Source of the DNA: an uncultured Erysipelotrichaceae bacterium
GTDB taxonomy: Bacteria > Bacillota_I > Bacilli_A > Erysipelotrichales > Erysipelotrichaceae
Length of the DNA: 8,809 nucleotides
Assembly: GCA_902795905.1 (NCBI GenBank)
Contig: CADBMY010000022.1
Span: 1-8,809 of the forward strand
Reading direction: 5' to 3'
Below the pieces are notes generated by a model. That model was given only the letters and a program-made list of their open reading frames with translations, was not told where the DNA came from and did no database searches. Below are positions 8,042-8,809 of this stretch, one piece after another. Positions within the stretch are counted from its first letter, which is position 1, and the number at the start of each line of letters is the position of its first letter. Made by a program: the position numbers and the translations under genes.

Positions 8042-8107
8042 ATGAATTCCAAAATATTGCGCATTGTCTGCAGCATTTTCAGCGAAAAGTACCATATGCT
8101 GAGTTAA
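8042..8107 (+). CDS. Possible 21-residue small protein
   Basis: ATG 8042 to TAA 8105-8107 encodes 21 residues, beginning MNSKILRIVCSIF and ending EKYHMLS. AAAGGA at 8029-8034 lies 7 bases before the ATG, a plausible ribosome binding site. I do not recognise the peptide, which is mildly hydrophobic with one Cys. No promoter is visible between the tRNA terminator and the ORF, so expression would need readthrough. It lies in the gap between convergent transcription units and may be a chance ORF. Confidence 0.22.
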   Translation: MNSKILRIVCSIFSEKYHMLS

Positions 8108-8108
8108 T

Positions 8109-8136
8109 AAAAAGACCGAGGAACATGTCTTCGGTC
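8109..8136 (-). terminator. Terminator of the - strand small membrane protein cluster
   Basis: GACCGAGGA (8114-8122) pairs with TCTTCGGTC (8128-8136), 9 bp with one G-T, around the loop ACATG. The A5 at 8109-8113 becomes a T5 run after the hairpin on the - strand, while no T run follows on the + strand. It therefore ends the leftward transcript, 8 bases after the last small gene's stop codon. Confidence 0.8.
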
Positions 8137-8144
8137 ATCGGAGA

Positions 8145-8306
8145 TTATTTGGAAGCTTTTTTCCGTAAGATGTAACGGATCAGCAGCAGTGTCACAAGGA
8201 TCACAGCAGCGACCAGTATATAGATGGTTATACTGGTCTTTTCTTCCGGTATAGGTTCAATAATAGCATCATGCAGAATACGCTGCAGGATCAGAGTATC
8301 AGTCAT
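8145..8306 (-). CDS. Small single-pass membrane protein, paralog 1 (53 aa)
   Basis: I do not recognise the family. The 53-residue product starts MTDTLILQRILHD, then has an acidic, proline-containing stretch (EPIPEEKTS, 17-25), one hydrophobic segment (about 26-46) with an Arg-Tyr pair near its end, and a basic tail (RKKASK). The positive-inside rule predicts the short N-terminal part outside and the C-terminal tail in the cytoplasm. There is no signal peptidase site. GGAGG (complement of 8316-8320) lies 9 bases before the ATG. It is last in a cluster of three paralogs and matches the middle one at 35 of 53 positions without gaps. A terminator follows directly. A 51-base gap separates it from paralog 2, with no clear promoter seen there. 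Confidence 0.8.
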   Translation of the reverse strand: MTDTLILQRILHDAIIEPIPEEKTSITIYILVAAVILVTLLLIRYILRKKASK

Positions 8307-8320
8307 ATCTGTACACCTCC
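8268..8320. repeat. Direct repeat copy A (5' block of paralog 1)
   Basis: This 53-base block, covering the ribosome binding site and first 13 codons of paralog 1, matches 8481-8533 at 48 of 53 positions. Inside the coding part 37 of 39 bases match, and both differences are synonymous. It marks a duplication of the 5' end of the gene. Confidence 0.85.
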
Positions 8321-8357
8321 ACAGTTATCAGGATACGGAAAACAAGAGTAATCGGAT

Positions 8358-8519
8358 TCAGCGTGCTGTTTTCTTTTTCAGCATATAACGAATCAGTACC
8401 AGTGTGATCAGGACCACAGCAATGATGAGAATGTAGATGAAGGGGCTTGTCTTGCCGGTTGGTTCGGGGTCAGCAATGATATCATGAAGAATACGCTGCA
8501 GGATCAGAGTGTCAGTCAT
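8358..8519 (-). CDS. Small single-pass membrane protein, paralog 2 (53 aa)
   Basis: The family is not recognised. The 53-residue protein begins with the same 13 residues as paralog 1 (MTDTLILQRILHD), then differs (IIADPEPTGKTSP), then has a hydrophobic segment (about 27-46) ending in LIRYMLKKKTAR. GGAGG (complement of 8529-8533) lies 9 bases before the ATG. The start is only 15 bases after the stop of paralog 3, so the two are very likely on one transcript. The shared D-x-I-x-[ED]-P-x-P pattern at 13-20 and the hydrophobic-plus-basic end define the family in all three genes. The predicted orientation is N-out, C-in. A structural or regulatory role with the upstream membrane protein is possible but unproven. 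Confidence 0.82.
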   Translation of the reverse strand: MTDTLILQRILHDIIADPEPTGKTSPFIYILIIAVVLITLVLIRYMLKKKTAR

Positions 8520-8533
8520 ATGAGTATACCTCC
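8481..8533. repeat. Direct repeat copy B (5' block of paralog 2)
   Basis: Partner of 8268-8320, 213 bases away in the same orientation. It covers the ribosome binding site and first 13 codons of paralog 2. Similarity drops sharply after codon 13, although the proteins still align to the end. Confidence 0.85.
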
Positions 8534-8534
8534 T

Positions 8535-8693
8535 TTACTTACGCTTTCTTTTTATCATGGAACGAATCAGTATCAGTGTGATCAGGATAACAGCAGCGAT
8601 GAGAATCAAGAAGAAGGGACCAGCCGGGATACCGGGCACAGGTTCCCATATCACATCCTGCATGATACGTTCAGCTACAGGAATATCTGCCAT
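8535..8693 (-). CDS. Small single-pass membrane protein, paralog 3 (52 aa)
   Basis: This is the first and most diverged of the three paralogs. It has 52 residues starting MADIPVAERIMQD, then VIWEPVPGIPAGP, a hydrophobic segment (about 27-44) and the basic tail KRKRK. It aligns without gaps to the other two, keeping R9-I10, D13, I15, P18, P20 and the LITL-x-LIR run of the membrane segment. The start at 8693 is set by GGAGG (complement of 8703-8707), 9 bases upstream, the same spacing as in the other two genes. A longer in-frame start at 8777 would overlap the upstream gene heavily and lacks support. The gene starts 19 bases inside the 3' end of the partial membrane protein gene, which suggests translational coupling. 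Confidence 0.82.
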   Translation of the reverse strand: MADIPVAERIMQDVIWEPVPGIPAGPFFLILIAAVILITLILIRSMIKRKRK

Positions 8694-8809
8694 ATGATGC
8701 CTCCTCCCATGGATAACAGATTCAGGATCAGGGAAGTACGCAGCGGATGCGTGATTCCCGGATACTTCCGATAACATAGATACTCGATCAGGATGACCAG
8801 AGGTTCCAG
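8675..8809 (-). CDS. C-terminal end of an integral membrane protein, cut by window edge
   Basis: A - strand frame is open from the right edge of the window to TAG (complement of 8675-8677) and gives 44 residues. The sequence has a hydrophobic stretch containing an acidic residue (LEPLVILIEYLCY), a short loop (RKYPGITHPLR), and a second hydrophobic stretch (TSLILNLLSMGGGIIWQIFL). This looks like the last two membrane helices of a multi-pass protein. The polar pattern V-x-L-I-E followed by S-L-x-x-N-L-L-S occurs in various bacterial membrane proteins, but I cannot name the family. The frame reads into paralog 3, whose ribosome binding site lies inside this gene. It is probably the first or an early gene of the operon. 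Only the tail is visible, so the call rests on the open frame, its composition and its coupling to the next gene. Confidence 0.6.
   Translation of the reverse strand: MEPLVILIEYLCYRKYPGITHPLRTSLILNLLSMGGGIIWQIFL

Noticed and set aside
8358..8693. The proline-containing element, hydrophobic segment and basic tail of the small proteins resemble a sortase LPXTG signal or a PEP-CTERM tail (paralog 2 has PEPTG).
   Set aside because: None has a true LPXTG, there is no N-terminal signal peptide or secreted domain, and the heads are under 25 residues. The likeness follows from a membrane segment with a basic end.
8484..8774. 96-residue + strand ORF opposite the small membrane protein genes.
   Set aside because: It is a frame shadow: it has no ribosome binding site support and a low-complexity polar composition, while the - strand carries three aligned paralogs.
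8535..8777. 80-residue version of paralog 3 starting at 8777.
   Set aside because: It has no good ribosome binding site. The start at 8693 has GGAGG at the same 9-base spacing as its paralogs, and the extra residues do not align with them.

Overview
The window looks like a chromosomal segment of a Firmicute (Bacillota). The block rbgA-rnhB-dprA-topA-trmFO-xerC follows the order of the Bacillus subtilis ylqF-rnhB-smf-topA-gid-codV region. Nearly every gene has a strong GGAGG-type ribosome binding site, and the promoters are of the vegetative TTGACA/TATAAT type. TrmFO, the folate/FAD-dependent tRNA methyltransferase, supports the same placement. The absence of yraN and of hslV-hslU-codY, together with fairly even base composition, makes me lean to a gut-type lineage such as Erysipelotrichales. 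That narrower placement is inference.

Bases 1-6365 hold the housekeeping block on the + strand. It encodes the 3' part of the ribosome assembly GTPase RbgA, ribonuclease HII, a short DprA, DNA topoisomerase I, TrmFO and a XerC/XerD-type tyrosine recombinase. rbgA/rnhB, topA/trmFO and trmFO/xerC overlap by 14, 4 and 14 bases, so translation is probably coupled. A terminator-like hairpin separates rnhB from dprA, and a possible promoter lies at the dprA-topA junction. Functions are ribosome assembly, removal of RNA from DNA, DNA uptake or recombination, supercoiling, tRNA modification and chromosome dimer resolution.

Bases 6362-7841 hold a MATE-family efflux gene. Its upstream region has an exact TTGACA-17-TATAAT promoter, whose -35 overlaps the xerC stop codon. 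A short leader follows, ending in a 19-bp terminator-like hairpin placed before the MATE ribosome binding site. The layout suggests attenuation or a short leader RNA.

Bases 7849-8019 hold a complete tRNA-Leu(CAG) gene with its own promoter, encoded CCA and a strong terminator. A possible 21-codon ORF follows.

Bases 8109-8809 are on the - strand. Reading in the direction of transcription, they hold the C-terminal end of a membrane protein that enters from outside the window, then three tandem paralogous genes for 52-53 residue single-pass membrane proteins, then a terminator. The first two short genes are too small or mis-started in a plain ORF scan. This small cluster is the least familiar part of the window and the best candidate for something undescribed.
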